Positions 1-9,754 are shown, counted from the first letter of the stretch. The stretch: DNA of 64,000 nt from Nitrospira sp. (GCA_018242665.1 JAFEBL010000005.1:12049-76048), one strand, 5' to 3'. Made by a program: numbers and translations. The notes: generated by a model not told the origin, from the letters alone.

Positions 1-103
1 CGAGGGGCCGCCGGATTACAGCGGCATCACTGGTCTGTACTACACCCTGATCGCCCTAATTTTGGGCTTCGGTGTGTACGACACCTTTTTCAAGAAGAGC
101 TAA
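1..103 (+). CDS. C-terminal end of an unidentified membrane protein (partial)
   Basis: An open frame enters from the left edge and stops at TAA 101-103. The visible 33 residues end in one strongly hydrophobic segment (about residues 12-30, reading GLYYTLIALILGFGVYD) followed by a short basic tail FFKKS. This looks like a C-terminal transmembrane anchor with a positively charged cytoplasmic end. Too little is present to name a family. It converges on the next gene, with a hairpin between them. Confidence 0.55.
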   Translation, partial: EGPPDYSGITGLYYTLIALILGFGVYDTFFKKS

Positions 104-122
104 TTCCTCAGTCTGATCTCTC

Positions 123-171
123 GGCGTGAAATGTTGCTCTGCTCGTGACGGCAGAGACGATGTTTCACGCC
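123..171. terminator. Hairpin terminator between convergent genes
   Basis: A 9-bp perfect stem pairs 123-131 (GGCGTGAAA) with 163-171. An inner 5-bp stem (TCTGC/GCAGA) shortens the loop, and a T-rich stretch (TTCTTTTGT) follows on the plus side. It sits between the convergent partial gene and the tesA-like gene, whose stop codon (165-167) lies inside the stem. A bidirectional intrinsic terminator is inferred from structure and position. Confidence 0.6.
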
Positions 172-962
172 TTCTTTTGTGTCCCGCTCTGCGCGCCCGT
201 CTGCCCGTGTAGTATTGGCAGCAGGCTCTTCAACACGGTCTCCACAACAATTCGATAGCCCTCCGCAGTGGGATGAATGCCGTCGGCCTGATTTAGCGAG
301 GTGTTGCCCCCCACCCCTTCCAGCAAGAAGGGAATCAGAGGAAGCGAATGAACGTGGGCCAGATCCCGGTACATGGTCTCGAACTTACTCGTATACTCTT
401 TGCCATAGTTGGGTGGTAATTTCATTCCTGCCAGGATCACCTGCACATTCGCGCTTTTCAGTCGCTGGATAATCGCGTCTAGGTGAGACCGGGTTTCCGG
501 TAGGCTCAATCCCCGTAAGCCGTCGTTCCCTCCCAATTCGAGGATCACGAGATGTGGGTTGCCTGCGAGGACCCAGGAGACACGGCGGAGCCCGCCTGCA
601 GAGGTGTCGCCGCTGACCCCGGCGTTCACGACTTGGTAGGGTACACCAAGCGTATCGAGCCGTTTCTGTAACTGTGCGGGATAGGACTGTTCGGGCGCGA
701 CTCCCAGGCCGGCCGTGAGGCTATCGCCGAACGCGACAATTTTGCGGCGAGTGTCAGCCGACGGAATGGGCGTTAAGGCTGGGGGTGCCTGAGGGCGCGT
801 CTCATTCGTCGCGACCTGTTGCGTCGAACCGGCGGTCGGCGTAGGCGCCGACGTCGGCCCAGTTGATGGATCACACCCAGATAGACCAATGAGAAGCAGC
901 ATTGCGAGGCAGCCTGCACCGTGGCGTGCGTTGCAGGGGAGAAGTGCGAAGCGAGTGGTCAT
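165..962 (-). CDS. tesA: SGNH/GDSL-family esterase, TesA-like lipoprotein
   Basis: A 265-aa predicted serine hydrolase (thioesterase I / lysophospholipase / arylesterase family). The N terminus is a lipoprotein signal with lipobox LSGC (Cys30), then a Pro/Thr-rich linker to about residue 70. Family blocks follow in order: GDSLTAGLG with the nucleophilic Ser, a Gly in DTSAGG, GGND of the oxyanion hole, and DGIHPTAEGY with the catalytic Asp and His. Lipidation would place it on the periplasmic face of a membrane. It is divergent from a ybbA/ybbP-type exporter; in E. coli tesA is also adjacent to ybbAP, which supports the identity. The true substrate (acyl ester, lysolipid or acyl-CoA) cannot be read from sequence. 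Confidence 0.85.
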   Translation of the reverse strand: MTTRFALLPCNARHGAGCLAMLLLIGLSGCDPSTGPTSAPTPTAGSTQQVATNETRPQAPPALTPIPSADTRRKIVAFGDSLTAGLGVAPEQSYPAQLQKRLDTLGVPYQVVNAGVSGDTSAGGLRRVSWVLAGNPHLVILELGGNDGLRGLSLPETRSHLDAIIQRLKSANVQVILAGMKLPPNYGKEYTSKFETMYRDLAHVHSLPLIPFLLEGVGGNTSLNQADGIHPTAEGYRIVVETVLKSLLPILHGQTGAQSGTQKKA

Positions 963-970
963 GACTACAG

Positions 971-976
971 TATAAT
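971..976 (+). promoter_or_regulatory. Possible -10 element in the tesA/ybbA divergent gap
   Basis: TATAAT occurs in the 58-bp gap between the divergent starts at 962 and 1021. No good -35 lies at the proper distance. On the minus strand the same bases read TATTAT. Weak, positional evidence only. Confidence 0.25.
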
Positions 977-1020
977 ATGAATTTGCCGGTGCCTGTGGCG
1001 CTCAACCGATGAGAGACACG

Positions 1021-1725
1021 ATGATTGACGTTCAACATGTAACGATGCAACTCGAGGCCGGTGGGCAGCTGGTCACGATATTGGACGATGTCACGCTGGA
1101 TATTCCCGACAAGCAGACGGTTGCGATTGTCGGCCCGTCCGGGAGTGGCAAGTCGACGCTGCTGGGGTTGATCGCGGGACTCGACCGCCCGACCTCCGGG
1201 ACGATCCGGCTCAACGGCGTTGAAATCACAGGACTCGGAGAGAAGGCGATGGCTCGTCTGCGTCTCGCGAGTGTGGGATATATCTTTCAGTCATTCCATC
1301 TCATCCCGACGCTCACCGCGGTGGAAAATGTGTCGATCCCTCTCGAACTCGCCGGAGATCCGCGCAGTCGTGAGCGGGCATGCGAATTGTTGGAGGCTGT
1401 CGGGTTAGGGCACCGCATGTCGCATTACCCGGTGCAGCTGTCGGGAGGCGAACAGCAGCGTGTGGCCGTTGCGCGAGCGTTTGCCTGTCGGCCACCGATT
1501 CTGCTGGCAGATGAACCGACCGGGAATCTGGATTCCGCGACAGGCCGGCAGGTCATTGAATTAATCATGGCGTTGCACCGCGATGCGGGCACGACACTGG
1601 TCTTGGTCACCCACGATCCCCAGCTGGCTGCCACGATGGAGCGGGTCATTACCATTCGGGACGGCCGGATCGCGTCCGACCACTTGATGGACAGGCATCA
1701 ACACGAGCCTGATCTTCTCTCATGA
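1021..1725 (+). CDS. ybbA: ABC transporter ATPase, YbbA/LolD/MacB class
   Basis: The ATP-binding subunit of a MacB-like (type VII) ABC system, about 234 aa. Visible motifs are Walker A GPSGSGKST, Q-loop FQSFHLIPTLTAVENV, signature LSGGEQQRVAVARAF, Walker B ILLADEPTGNLD and the switch His in THDP. GAGAG lies 5 nt before ATG 1021, so I prefer that start to the in-frame ATG at 1009. Its stop overlaps the start of the permease gene (ATGA), so the two subunits are translationally coupled. These systems extract or export lipoproteins, lipids or peptides; the substrate here is unknown. Confidence 0.9.
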   Translation: MIDVQHVTMQLEAGGQLVTILDDVTLDIPDKQTVAIVGPSGSGKSTLLGLIAGLDRPTSGTIRLNGVEITGLGEKAMARLRLASVGYIFQSFHLIPTLTAVENVSIPLELAGDPRSRERACELLEAVGLGHRMSHYPVQLSGGEQQRVAVARAFACRPPILLADEPTGNLDSATGRQVIELIMALHRDAGTTLVLVTHDPQLAATMERVITIRDGRIASDHLMDRHQHEPDLLS

Positions 1726-4394
1726 TGCCATTCTGGCTCACGATGGGCTGGCGGGAATTGCGATCCGCCTGGCGCCATTTCCTCTACTTTCTGGCCTGTA
1801 TTACCTTGGGCGTCGGTGCGGTCGTCGGCGTGTCCCTCTTTTCGGCGAATGTTGAACGTGCTGTGCTGAAGGAAGCGCGGGGCTTGCTGGGTGGAGATCT
1901 GGAAATTCGCCTGTCCAGACCCATGGGAGAGGCCGGCCTGGCGGTGATCACGCAGCTCGCGGAGCGTGGGATTGTCACCACCCGCGTGCGCGAGCTCGTG
2001 GCGATGGTGGCTCGAATCGATCGTGCCGCGGGTGGAGTCGATGTCACACAGCTGGTTGAATTGAAGGCGGTCGAGCCGGGATACCCGCTCTATGGCGTGG
2101 TGCGGACGGAGCCGGATCGCCCGCTCACAGAACTGCTGCATCCTTCCAGTAGTCTCTGTCGAGCGGTCTGCCACGGCGCAGTGGTGCAGGACGGGCTGTT
2201 GATTCGTTTGGGCCTGGCCGTCGGCGACGCGATCAAGATCGGGCAAGTGTCCTTCGTCATCACCGGAGTCATCGGTACTGAGCCGGACCGTATGGCCAAC
2301 ATGTTCAGCCTGGGGCCACGGGTGCTGATTTCCCAGGAGGGGCTGGCTGCGGCCAATCTGATTCAACCAGGCAGTCGGTTGCGCGAGCGGCACCTGTTGA
2401 AACTGCCGGGAACCATGACGCCCTTGCCCCTGCTCCACGAACTGCGCGGTCGGCTGGCCGCAGAGTCCGCACGAGTCTCCTCCTATCGGGATGCCCAACC
2501 TCAGCTCAAGCAGTTTCTCGATCAATTGGCTCGGTATTTGGGATTGATCGGCCTGACCGCGTTGTTTGTCGGCGGAATTGGTGTGGCCCTGTCGATTCAG
2601 GCATTTCTACGGGAGAAGCTGCACGCTATCGCAATTCTGAAAACCGTGGGGGCGGATACGCCAACCATCATCGCCTCCTACCTGGGGCAGGCGGTCGGAT
2701 TGGGTTTGCTGGGCAGTGCAGCAGGCATCGGGATTGGTGTCGTGCTGCAATCAGTCCTGCCGCAGGCTGTGTCCACCGTCCTGGCGACCGATGTGCTGCA
2801 GCAGATCGAATTTTCAGGTGTGCTCTCACGTTCCGCCTGGGCTCCGCTCGTGAAGGGCGTGGCGTTAGGCGTGCTGACAACACTGTTGTTCAGTCTGTGG
2901 CCTCTGCTCACGATTCGTGACATCAAGCCGGCTTCGATTTTCCGGCGCGATGTGGAAGGGCCGTCCTCGCCGGCGGTGCTGCGGGACACATCCTGGTGGA
3001 CACGAGCAGTCCGCTTGATCACGGCGGATCCCGTTCGTGCGGCCACAGCTGTCGGCATTGGACTAGGCCTGGCGGGGCTGTCTGTATGGCAGGCGGGCTC
3101 GTTCGCCATCGGTGGACTGTTTATCGCCGGGTTAGTGGTGGCTTTGCTGGTGCTGACGGTTGCGGCTCATCTGTTGCTGTGGGGATTGCGCGCGATGCCG
3201 GTGCCGCGGGTCATGTCTGTCCGGCAGGCGCTCGGCAATCTGCAACGTCCTGGCGCACAGACGCTCGGAGTGATGGTCGCGATCGGTGTCGGGGTGATGG
3301 TCATTCTCGCGATCGGCTTGCTGGAGCATGCGCTGGTGCGACAAGTCGGCGAGAATCGGCCATCCGATTCGCCGACCTTTTTCTTTATCGACATTCAGCC
3401 GGATCAAGTGGCTCCGTTTACCGAGTTGGTCCATCGGCGGACCGGTGACCTTGCGCCGGACATCACTCCGCTCGTTCGCTCTCGGCTGCATGCCATCGAC
3501 GGTCGAGTCCTTACCGCGGATCGTGAATCCGAACCGGAAGAGCCGCCCGATCAGTCACGCGAGGAGAAACGCAAGAATTGGTATGTGAACCGTGAGTACG
3601 TCCTGACCTTTCTGGATGAAGTGCCAAAAGACAACCGGATCGTGCGAGGCACGTGGTGGAAGCCGGGACAACAGTTTGTACGACCACAGGTGTCGGTGGA
3701 GGAGGAGGCGGCGAAAAATCTCGGGATCGATGTCGGCATGGTCGTGGACCTCAACATCCAGGGCACGATTCTGCAGGCCGAGGTGAGTAGCATTCGGAAA
3801 GTCGAGTGGGGAAATTTTTCGACCAATTTCTACTTGATCATGTCGCCAGGCTCATTGGATGGAGCGCCGATGACCTATGTGGCGACGGTTCGTGTGGCGC
3901 CCCGGGATGAGGCGGCATTCCAGTCGGCCGTAGTGGCCGCGTTTCCCAATGTCACCGCGATCAACATCGGGGAGGTATTGGGCAGTTTCGCCCGGGTGCT
4001 CGATCGTCTGTCGCTGGCCATTCGCGCCGTTGCGATGTTTTGCCTCTTGGCTGGCGCGTTGGTGATGGCGGCCGCATTAGCTGCGACGCGGTATCGGCGG
4101 CTCTACGAGGCAGTCATTCTAAAAGCACTTGGCGCGACCCGCGGGCTGCTCGCTCGGTCCTTTGCGGCCGAATATGCACTGCTGGGTTGCGTGGCGGGCA
4201 CTATTGGCGTGGTGCTCGCGAGTGCGTTTTCCTGGGCGATCCTGCGGTATATTTTGGAATTGCCCTGGGCGCTGGAGCCTGAACTGCTGGGAATCGGGCT
4301 GGGTTGCACCATCCTGCTCACGCTTCTGGTGGGATTCCTCAGCACCTACCGTCTGCTCGGGCAACCTCCCTTGAGCGTGCTGCGGCACGAATAA
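1722..4394 (+). CDS. ybbP: FtsX/YbbP-type ABC permease
   Basis: An 890-aa permease partner of the preceding ATPase. It has an N-terminal membrane helix (about 15-40), a large periplasmic region, three helices near 270-400, a central pair near 435-485, a further FtsX domain starting near 500, a second soluble region (about 540-755) and a final helix set (about 760-880). Two FtsX repeats in one chain of 800-900 aa is the YbbP architecture, distinct from 4-TM MacB. It starts with ATGATG overlapping the ATPase stop. It is convergent with the aminopeptidase gene, with only 23 bp between the stops. Function of YbbAP-type systems is poorly defined; membrane lipid or lipoprotein handling is an inference. 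Confidence 0.85.
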   Translation: MMPFWLTMGWRELRSAWRHFLYFLACITLGVGAVVGVSLFSANVERAVLKEARGLLGGDLEIRLSRPMGEAGLAVITQLAERGIVTTRVRELVAMVARIDRAAGGVDVTQLVELKAVEPGYPLYGVVRTEPDRPLTELLHPSSSLCRAVCHGAVVQDGLLIRLGLAVGDAIKIGQVSFVITGVIGTEPDRMANMFSLGPRVLISQEGLAAANLIQPGSRLRERHLLKLPGTMTPLPLLHELRGRLAAESARVSSYRDAQPQLKQFLDQLARYLGLIGLTALFVGGIGVALSIQAFLREKLHAIAILKTVGADTPTIIASYLGQAVGLGLLGSAAGIGIGVVLQSVLPQAVSTVLATDVLQQIEFSGVLSRSAWAPLVKGVALGVLTTLLFSLWPLLTIRDIKPASIFRRDVEGPSSPAVLRDTSWWTRAVRLITADPVRAATAVGIGLGLAGLSVWQAGSFAIGGLFIAGLVVALLVLTVAAHLLLWGLRAMPVPRVMSVRQALGNLQRPGAQTLGVMVAIGVGVMVILAIGLLEHALVRQVGENRPSDSPTFFFIDIQPDQVAPFTELVHRRTGDLAPDITPLVRSRLHAIDGRVLTADRESEPEEPPDQSREEKRKNWYVNREYVLTFLDEVPKDNRIVRGTWWKPGQQFVRPQVSVEEEAAKNLGIDVGMVVDLNIQGTILQAEVSSIRKVEWGNFSTNFYLIMSPGSLDGAPMTYVATVRVAPRDEAAFQSAVVAAFPNVTAINIGEVLGSFARVLDRLSLAIRAVAMFCLLAGALVMAAALAATRYRRLYEAVILKALGATRGLLARSFAAEYALLGCVAGTIGVVLASAFSWAILRYILELPWALEPELLGIGLGCTILLTLLVGFLSTYRLLGQPPLSVLRHE

Positions 4395-4417
4395 CGGGAT
4401 TCCGATATCGTGTCCGT

Positions 4418-6997
4418 TCAGGTGGCCTTACGTGCCAGCATGGCGCGAATCGCTTCGCGATCGCGTTCGCGAAACCGTACCGCGATGTGCAGCTGTTCGA
4501 GGTATTGCTCCAAGGTTTTTCCGCCCAAGTCGATCTTGCGCGTGGCAAAGAACTGCCGGACGTCCCGCTCCAGTTCTGGGGTGGAGAGTCCGACGATGCC
4601 TCCACACATGCGGCGAAGGCCGCTCTTGGGAAACACCCGGTCCATCCGCTCCCAATTCGTCTTCACAAACTCCCAGGCCTGTTCACGGATGTACACATTG
4701 TGAAGCAGGCTGCTGACGAGGAAGGGTGCGTCCTGAGTCCGCACTTCATCGGTGAGCGTTTTCGCCAGGGTTCGCTCCAGCAAGGCCGGATTTCGAAAGG
4801 CGGCGAGCGAGAAGAGATAGCGGCGCTCCTCTTGCGGGGTGGTCGCCCCACGCCATTGGCGGACGAATTCCTCGTAACGGGCTTCATCTCCGGTGAACGC
4901 CAGAATGGAAACCAGCGCAGGAATGACATTGGGGTCGATGGGACTGGTCTTTGCCTGGAGAGCACGGTAGGACTCGACTGCCTGCGCTTGAATTGCCTGG
5001 TCGCGCCCCAGCGTGCCCAGGGCACGAATGATATCGCCGCGCAACTCCTTGACCAGTTCACGTTCATCAGCACGTGGGGCCCAGCCCAGGTCGGCGAACG
5101 TGGTGGCGAGGCGCTTCCGCACAAGCGTGGCCAGCAGCGGGCGATCCTCTTCGGCCAGCATCTGATGCAGGGTGGAAAAGGATCCCAACATCACGGCCCA
5201 CACATGGGGATCTCGTTCCTGTTGAAAATGTTCGGTGAGGGCGAGGTAGTCTGCGGGCGGTACCATGCCGGCGACGGTGGAAGCCCAGGTGTCGTTCAGG
5301 AGATTGAATCGTTCGACGGGATCTAGCTTGTCCAGGCCACGCGCCTGCAAGCCAGCCAGCAATTCCGCGCTATAGCGGACGCGGTAAAATCCATGCCCGC
5401 CTTCATTGGCCAGGATCGACGTCCAATCCTGCGGCAAGGGAAGGCGACTCTCCCGCTCGCGAAGCAGCACGCGTCTGGTTTCAGTCCCTTGCTTGGTGAC
5501 AATGCGCAATTGGACCGGAACGTGCCAATATGGCGTGGCTGATGGCGACGCGGGCGTCGACGGTTCCTCGGCATAGGTGAAGCGATGCTGCGTGAGTGTC
5601 AGCGTCGACGGTGAGTCCACGCTGAGCGAGACCAAGGGATAACCGGGTGAGAAAATCCATTCGTTCATCAGTGCTGGAACATCATGTTTGGATGCGTGAC
5701 CAAGCGACACCCAGAGATCAGTGGTTTCGGCATTGCCATAGGCATGCGACGTGAGATAGTGACGGACCCCGTCCCTGAACACCGTAGGCCCGAGATGTTG
5801 CTCCAGCATGCGCAACACTGAGGCACCCTTTTCATAGGTCAACACATCGAACATGGCCTCGGCCTCTTTGGGGGCACGGACAGGAAACTCGATGGGCCTG
5901 GTGCTGAGGAGCCCATCCACCGACAGGGCCGCGGCGCGGGCAATGCCAAATGCCGTCCAGCGTTCCCATTGCGGTTTCCAGGCGTCGACGACGAGCATTT
6001 CCATGAACGTGGCAAAGGCTTCATTGAGCCAAAGCCCGTTCCACCAGGCCATCGTGACCAGGTCTCCGAACCACATATGCGCATTCTCGTGCGCCACGAC
6101 ATCGGCCACACGCCCCTGTTCAGCGTGTGTGGCGGTTCGCTGGTCGAGGAGCAACGCCGTCTCGCGGAATGTGATCGCACCCAGATTCTCCATCGCGCCG
6201 GACGCAAAATCCGGGATCGCGATCAGATCCAACTTGTCTCCCGGATAGGGAATCCCGTAGTAGTCGGCCAAAAAATTGAGCGAATAGACCGCGATCTCAT
6301 GTCCAAAGGAGGTCAGGTGTTGTTTTCCGGGCACGGACCACAGCCTGACCGGGGTCTGTCGGGCCATGATCGGTGGGGTCGCTACCAGTTCTCCCACGAT
6401 GAAGGCCACCAGGTAGGTGGACATCGAGATGGATTCCGCAAAGCGAATCACACGCTTGCCCTGTTCCTGCCGATCCTCGAGCACGCGTGTATTCGAAATC
6501 GCCGTGAGTGAAGGGTCGATCACCAACGTGACGGAAAAGACGGCCTTGAAGTGTGGTTCATCCCAACAGGGAAATGCCCGACGCGCGTCTGTGGCCTCAA
6601 ACTGTGTTGCGGCCAGGGTATGGACAACGCCATGGCTGTCCTTGTAGCTGCTCCGATAGAAGCCGCGGAGTTTGTCATTCAAGGTGCCGCGAAAGGCGAG
6701 GTGTAATGTCCAGATGCCGGGCGAAATCACCTGCTGAAAGGTGATGCGGCATCGCTGGTGTTCGTTGTCCATCTCGACGGTTCCAGCTCTGGACTGTTGG
6801 CCCTCCGCAGACAGTATCGTCGAGGAAATCTCCAACTCTGTGGCGTTCAACAGGATGTCCGAGGTCGGTTCAGTGATGGTCAGGGTGACGACCTCATGGC
6901 CGATGAAGGAATGGGCCGTGAGATCAGGCTCGATGCGCAGATCGTAATGCGTGGGTCGGATGTGGTGTGGGAGCCGATAGGGATCTTGTCTGGTCAT
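4418..6997 (-). CDS. M1-family zinc metallo-aminopeptidase
   Basis: An 859-aa aminopeptidase (PepN/ERAP-like) that trims N-terminal residues from peptides. From ATG 6997 the family N-terminal domain starts at once (YRLPHHIRPTHYDLRI). The substrate-binding GAMEN motif is at 267-271. The zinc site HENAH is at 303-307 with the third ligand Glu326 in NEAF. An ERAP1-like helical C-terminal domain fills about 520-855. A longer frame reaches back to 7195 and would overlap the rpiA stop by ATGA, but that 66-residue extension is outside the conserved domain, so I chose 6997; the longer start stays possible. It is the last gene of the minus-strand pgi-pgl-glk-rpiA run. No signal peptide is evident in the short form, so cytoplasmic peptide turnover is likely. 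Confidence 0.88.
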   Translation of the reverse strand: MTRQDPYRLPHHIRPTHYDLRIEPDLTAHSFIGHEVVTLTITEPTSDILLNATELEISSTILSAEGQQSRAGTVEMDNEHQRCRITFQQVISPGIWTLHLAFRGTLNDKLRGFYRSSYKDSHGVVHTLAATQFEATDARRAFPCWDEPHFKAVFSVTLVIDPSLTAISNTRVLEDRQEQGKRVIRFAESISMSTYLVAFIVGELVATPPIMARQTPVRLWSVPGKQHLTSFGHEIAVYSLNFLADYYGIPYPGDKLDLIAIPDFASGAMENLGAITFRETALLLDQRTATHAEQGRVADVVAHENAHMWFGDLVTMAWWNGLWLNEAFATFMEMLVVDAWKPQWERWTAFGIARAAALSVDGLLSTRPIEFPVRAPKEAEAMFDVLTYEKGASVLRMLEQHLGPTVFRDGVRHYLTSHAYGNAETTDLWVSLGHASKHDVPALMNEWIFSPGYPLVSLSVDSPSTLTLTQHRFTYAEEPSTPASPSATPYWHVPVQLRIVTKQGTETRRVLLRERESRLPLPQDWTSILANEGGHGFYRVRYSAELLAGLQARGLDKLDPVERFNLLNDTWASTVAGMVPPADYLALTEHFQQERDPHVWAVMLGSFSTLHQMLAEEDRPLLATLVRKRLATTFADLGWAPRADERELVKELRGDIIRALGTLGRDQAIQAQAVESYRALQAKTSPIDPNVIPALVSILAFTGDEARYEEFVRQWRGATTPQEERRYLFSLAAFRNPALLERTLAKTLTDEVRTQDAPFLVSSLLHNVYIREQAWEFVKTNWERMDRVFPKSGLRRMCGGIVGLSTPELERDVRQFFATRKIDLGGKTLEQYLEQLHIAVRFRERDREAIRAMLARKAT

Positions 6998-7191
6998 GGA
7001 TGGCGTCACCAAGTTAGTCGTGGACTCTCGTGGGTTGTGAGATGGGGGCGAACCACTCCACGCTGCACGGGCGAAGAGTAGCCATGAAGCGCCCTGCCAG
7101 GTCCCGATCCAGAGGATCGCGTTGGCGGTAGCGCGGGCGACCAGTCGTGCCGTCTGTCGGCGTGTGATCGGAGGACCAGCCGATCCTTCGG

Positions 7192-7893
7192 TCATCGCGC
7201 GGTGGCATGGGTGACGTCGACACCCTGCGCATGGCCGACAATCAGAATACTGGTCCGGCCGATGAACAGCCCGGTTTCGACGATGCCGGGAATCTGATTC
7301 AATTCGATCTCCAGCGTGGTCGGGTCATCGATCGTTGGCATGTGGAGATCGAGGATGACATGGCCGGCCTCGGTTTGAAACACGGTCCCGTTGCGTTCCC
7401 GCAGCACGGCCTTGCCGCCGGAGGCCTGTTCGATGTTGCGGGCCGTGCTCCCCCAGCCGAACGGCACGACTTCGATCGGGAGCGGGAAGCTTCCGCCTAG
7501 TCCCGGCACCAGCTTCGTGTGATCGACCATGACGATGAATTGCTTGGCTGCGGCGGCCACGATTTTTTCCTTGAGCAGCGCGCCGCCACCACCTTTCACA
7601 AGGTTCAGTTTGGGGTCGACCTGGTCGGCCCCATCGATGGCGACATCGATCATCCAGGCATTGTCGGAATCGATGAGGGGGATGCCGGATTGTCGGGCCA
7701 GGGCGGCGGTATCGTGGGAGGTTGGGACGGCCTGAATGTTGAGCCCGGCACGGACACGCTCCCCCAGGGCCAGGATCACATGTTTGGACGTCGTCCCAGT
7801 GCCCAGTCCAACGACCATGCCGTCACGTACAAATTCAGTGGCCTTCAGAGCGGCTTGCCGCTTTTCTGCATCGAGATCGTATGTTGGTGTCAT
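7192..7893 (-). CDS. rpiA: Ribose-5-phosphate isomerase A
   Basis: A 233-aa cytoplasmic enzyme interconverting ribose-5-phosphate and ribulose-5-phosphate in the non-oxidative pentose phosphate pathway. Family motifs are clear: GLGTGTTS (phosphate binding), DGADQVDP, KGGGGALLKEKIV (with the catalytic Glu/Lys region) and DHTKLVPGLG. Length matches the family. The start overlaps the glk stop (ATGA, 7890-7893), showing translational coupling within the sugar-phosphate operon. Confidence 0.95.
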   Translation of the reverse strand: MTPTYDLDAEKRQAALKATEFVRDGMVVGLGTGTTSKHVILALGERVRAGLNIQAVPTSHDTAALARQSGIPLIDSDNAWMIDVAIDGADQVDPKLNLVKGGGGALLKEKIVAAAAKQFIVMVDHTKLVPGLGGSFPLPIEVVPFGWGSTARNIEQASGGKAVLRERNGTVFQTEAGHVILDLHMPTIDDPTTLEIELNQIPGIVETGLFIGRTSILIVGHAQGVDVTHATAR

Positions 7894-8975
7894 GATGAGT
7901 GTGATGCGGTCAGTTGAGCCGCCATGGAGGCGGCGCCGAGCAGGGCGGTCTTGTCGTTCATGACGATCTTCACGGGGATCTGGGTCATCATCCGTTTGTA
8001 ACGGCCTTTGTTCGTGAAGCCGCGCATGAATGACCCGTCCTGCAGTTTTTTGAGGAGTTTGGGTGCGATGCCCCCGGCGACGTACACGCCGTCCAGCGTC
8101 AGGGCTTTCAGCGCCAGGTTACCCGCTTCCGCCCCGTAAATTGTGGCGAATAAATCCAGGGCCTGCTTGGCGATCTCGGCTTGGCCCTTGAGGCCGGCTT
8201 CGGCGATCTCGGCGGCCGGGTTGCCGACCTTGATCTTTTCCGCCAGCCAGGTCGGCTCATTTTTCTTCGTATCGCGGAGATATTCATACACGGCGTGCAG
8301 GCCGGGACCGGACACGATCCGTTCGTAGCTGACATGGAGGTAACTGCCCCGCAGATGACGCAGCAACTCGATCTCGGTATCGCTGTTGGGCGCAAAGTCC
8401 GTATGCCCGCCTTCGGAAGGCATGGGACGATAGCGGGTGCTATCCCAGTAGAGGATGCATTCGCCGAGGCCGGTGCCAGCGGCGATGAGGGCCAGGGCTT
8501 GTTTCTTTTTGGGTGGTGTGCCGGCGTTCAGGACGACGATTTCATCCGGCGTGAGGAGGAGGATGCCATGAGCCGTGGCCTCGAGATCATTTAACAGTCG
8601 TACCTGGGGGATTGAGAATCGCTCGGCGAGCGTGGCTCCATCAATGACCCACGGTAGATTCGTCGTGCGACAGCGATTGTCGATGACCGGCCCTGCCACG
8701 CCGAAGCAGGCGGCGGTGACCCGGATCGGTTCGGGCGCCGCTTCAACGGTGTTCACGTCTGCCTCCGCAGGCGTCTCATCTGATTGTTCTTCCTGGTCGT
8801 CCTCTATCTCCGGCTTGGCAAGTGGCGTGCTCAGGAATTCTTCGACGATGTCCTCTAATGTTGTGTAGTCCGCGCTGTGAAAACTATCCTCGCGGACCGG
8901 CTCGACACGCCCGTTGGTCCACTCATAGAGGGCCAAGTTCGTTTTCGTGCCGCCGATATCACCTGCCAGAATCAT
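7890..8975 (-). CDS. glk: Glucokinase (Glk family)
   Basis: A 361-aa ATP-dependent glucokinase that feeds glucose-6-phosphate to glycolysis and the pentose phosphate pathway. It shows the ASKHA phosphate loop GDIGGTKTNLALY, GVAGPV, the substrate segment NDLEATAHG, GTGLGECILY, EGGHTDFAP and SGPGLHAVYEYL, which is the E. coli Glk type rather than ROK. Compared with the usual layout there is an acidic insert near residues 57-85 (rich in Glu/Asp/Ala/Pro, no recognisable motif), which makes the chain longer than the common ~320 aa. The start overlaps the pgl stop by 4 bp. Confidence 0.93.
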   Translation of the reverse strand: MILAGDIGGTKTNLALYEWTNGRVEPVREDSFHSADYTTLEDIVEEFLSTPLAKPEIEDDQEEQSDETPAEADVNTVEAAPEPIRVTAACFGVAGPVIDNRCRTTNLPWVIDGATLAERFSIPQVRLLNDLEATAHGILLLTPDEIVVLNAGTPPKKKQALALIAAGTGLGECILYWDSTRYRPMPSEGGHTDFAPNSDTEIELLRHLRGSYLHVSYERIVSGPGLHAVYEYLRDTKKNEPTWLAEKIKVGNPAAEIAEAGLKGQAEIAKQALDLFATIYGAEAGNLALKALTLDGVYVAGGIAPKLLKKLQDGSFMRGFTNKGRYKRMMTQIPVKIVMNDKTALLGAASMAAQLTASHSS

Positions 8976-9754
8976 GGAGCCTCTTCTGATGTCAAATGTG
9001 GTGCGGTCATGGTCAATTCGGATGCTGCGGCGCGATCAAGATACCACAAGAGCCGTCCGTGCTCAGGCCGAACCAATGCCGCCGGATAAGGACAGGACTC
9101 GCCGGCTCTTTTCTCGAGGATGCGTTGGACGACCGTTGCCTTGTTGTGCCCTGTGACGAGAAACAGTATCACACTCGCATGATTGATCACACCTAGCGTG
9201 AGAGTGATGCGCGATCGAGTTCCCTGTGGGGCATAGCCCGGGACCACCCAGCGGGTCGATTCTGTGACCGCCGGCGTGCCAGGAAACAGCGAGGCAGTAT
9301 GGCCATCCTCACCCATTCCGAGCAGGACGAGGTCGAGCACCGGCCATGGTCTTTCTTGTGACGAGGTGAGGCTGCGCAGGACTGTCGCGTACTGGGTTGC
9401 CGCCGATTCCGGCGGGTCCTCGCCCCGTATCCGGTGGACGGAGGAAGAAGGAATCTGCAAGGGCGTGAAGAGCATCTCCTGGGCGAGACCAAAATTGCTC
9501 TCAGGGTGCTCGGGGGGGACGCTGCGCTCGTCTCCGAAGAAGAAATGGACCTTGCTCCAGTCTAATTGCTGCGCGATGGTTGGCTGTGTGAGAGCGGCAT
9601 AGAGCGCTTTGGGCGTCGACCCGCCGGATAACGCGACGAGAAACCGATTGCGTTCGGCCATCGCGCGCCGTCCTAGCTGGATAAACAGGTTTGCCGCAGC
9701 CTGCACCAATGTCTGCGCATCGGCGAACGTCTGCAGCTCGGGCGCGAGTGCCAT
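8972..9754 (-). CDS. pgl: 6-phosphogluconolactonase (Pgl/DevB type)
   Basis: A 260-aa hydrolase of 6-phosphogluconolactone, second step of the oxidative pentose phosphate pathway. Motifs are SGGSTPKALYAAL, FFGDERSVPPEHPESNFG and LGMGEDGHTASLFPGT, typical of the SOL/DevB family. It lies one base after the pgi stop and overlaps glk by 4 bp. The partner dehydrogenases zwf and gnd are not in the window. Confidence 0.95.
   Translation of the reverse strand: MALAPELQTFADAQTLVQAAANLFIQLGRRAMAERNRFLVALSGGSTPKALYAALTQPTIAQQLDWSKVHFFFGDERSVPPEHPESNFGLAQEMLFTPLQIPSSSVHRIRGEDPPESAATQYATVLRSLTSSQERPWPVLDLVLLGMGEDGHTASLFPGTPAVTESTRWVVPGYAPQGTRSRITLTLGVINHASVILFLVTGHNKATVVQRILEKRAGESCPYPAALVRPEHGRLLWYLDRAAASELTMTAPHLTSEEAP

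Noticed and set aside
4418-7195. 66-residue N-terminal extension of the M1 aminopeptidase
   Set aside because: The extension is not part of the conserved fold; the shorter start (6997) begins at the family N terminus. The ATGA overlap with rpiA keeps the long form possible.
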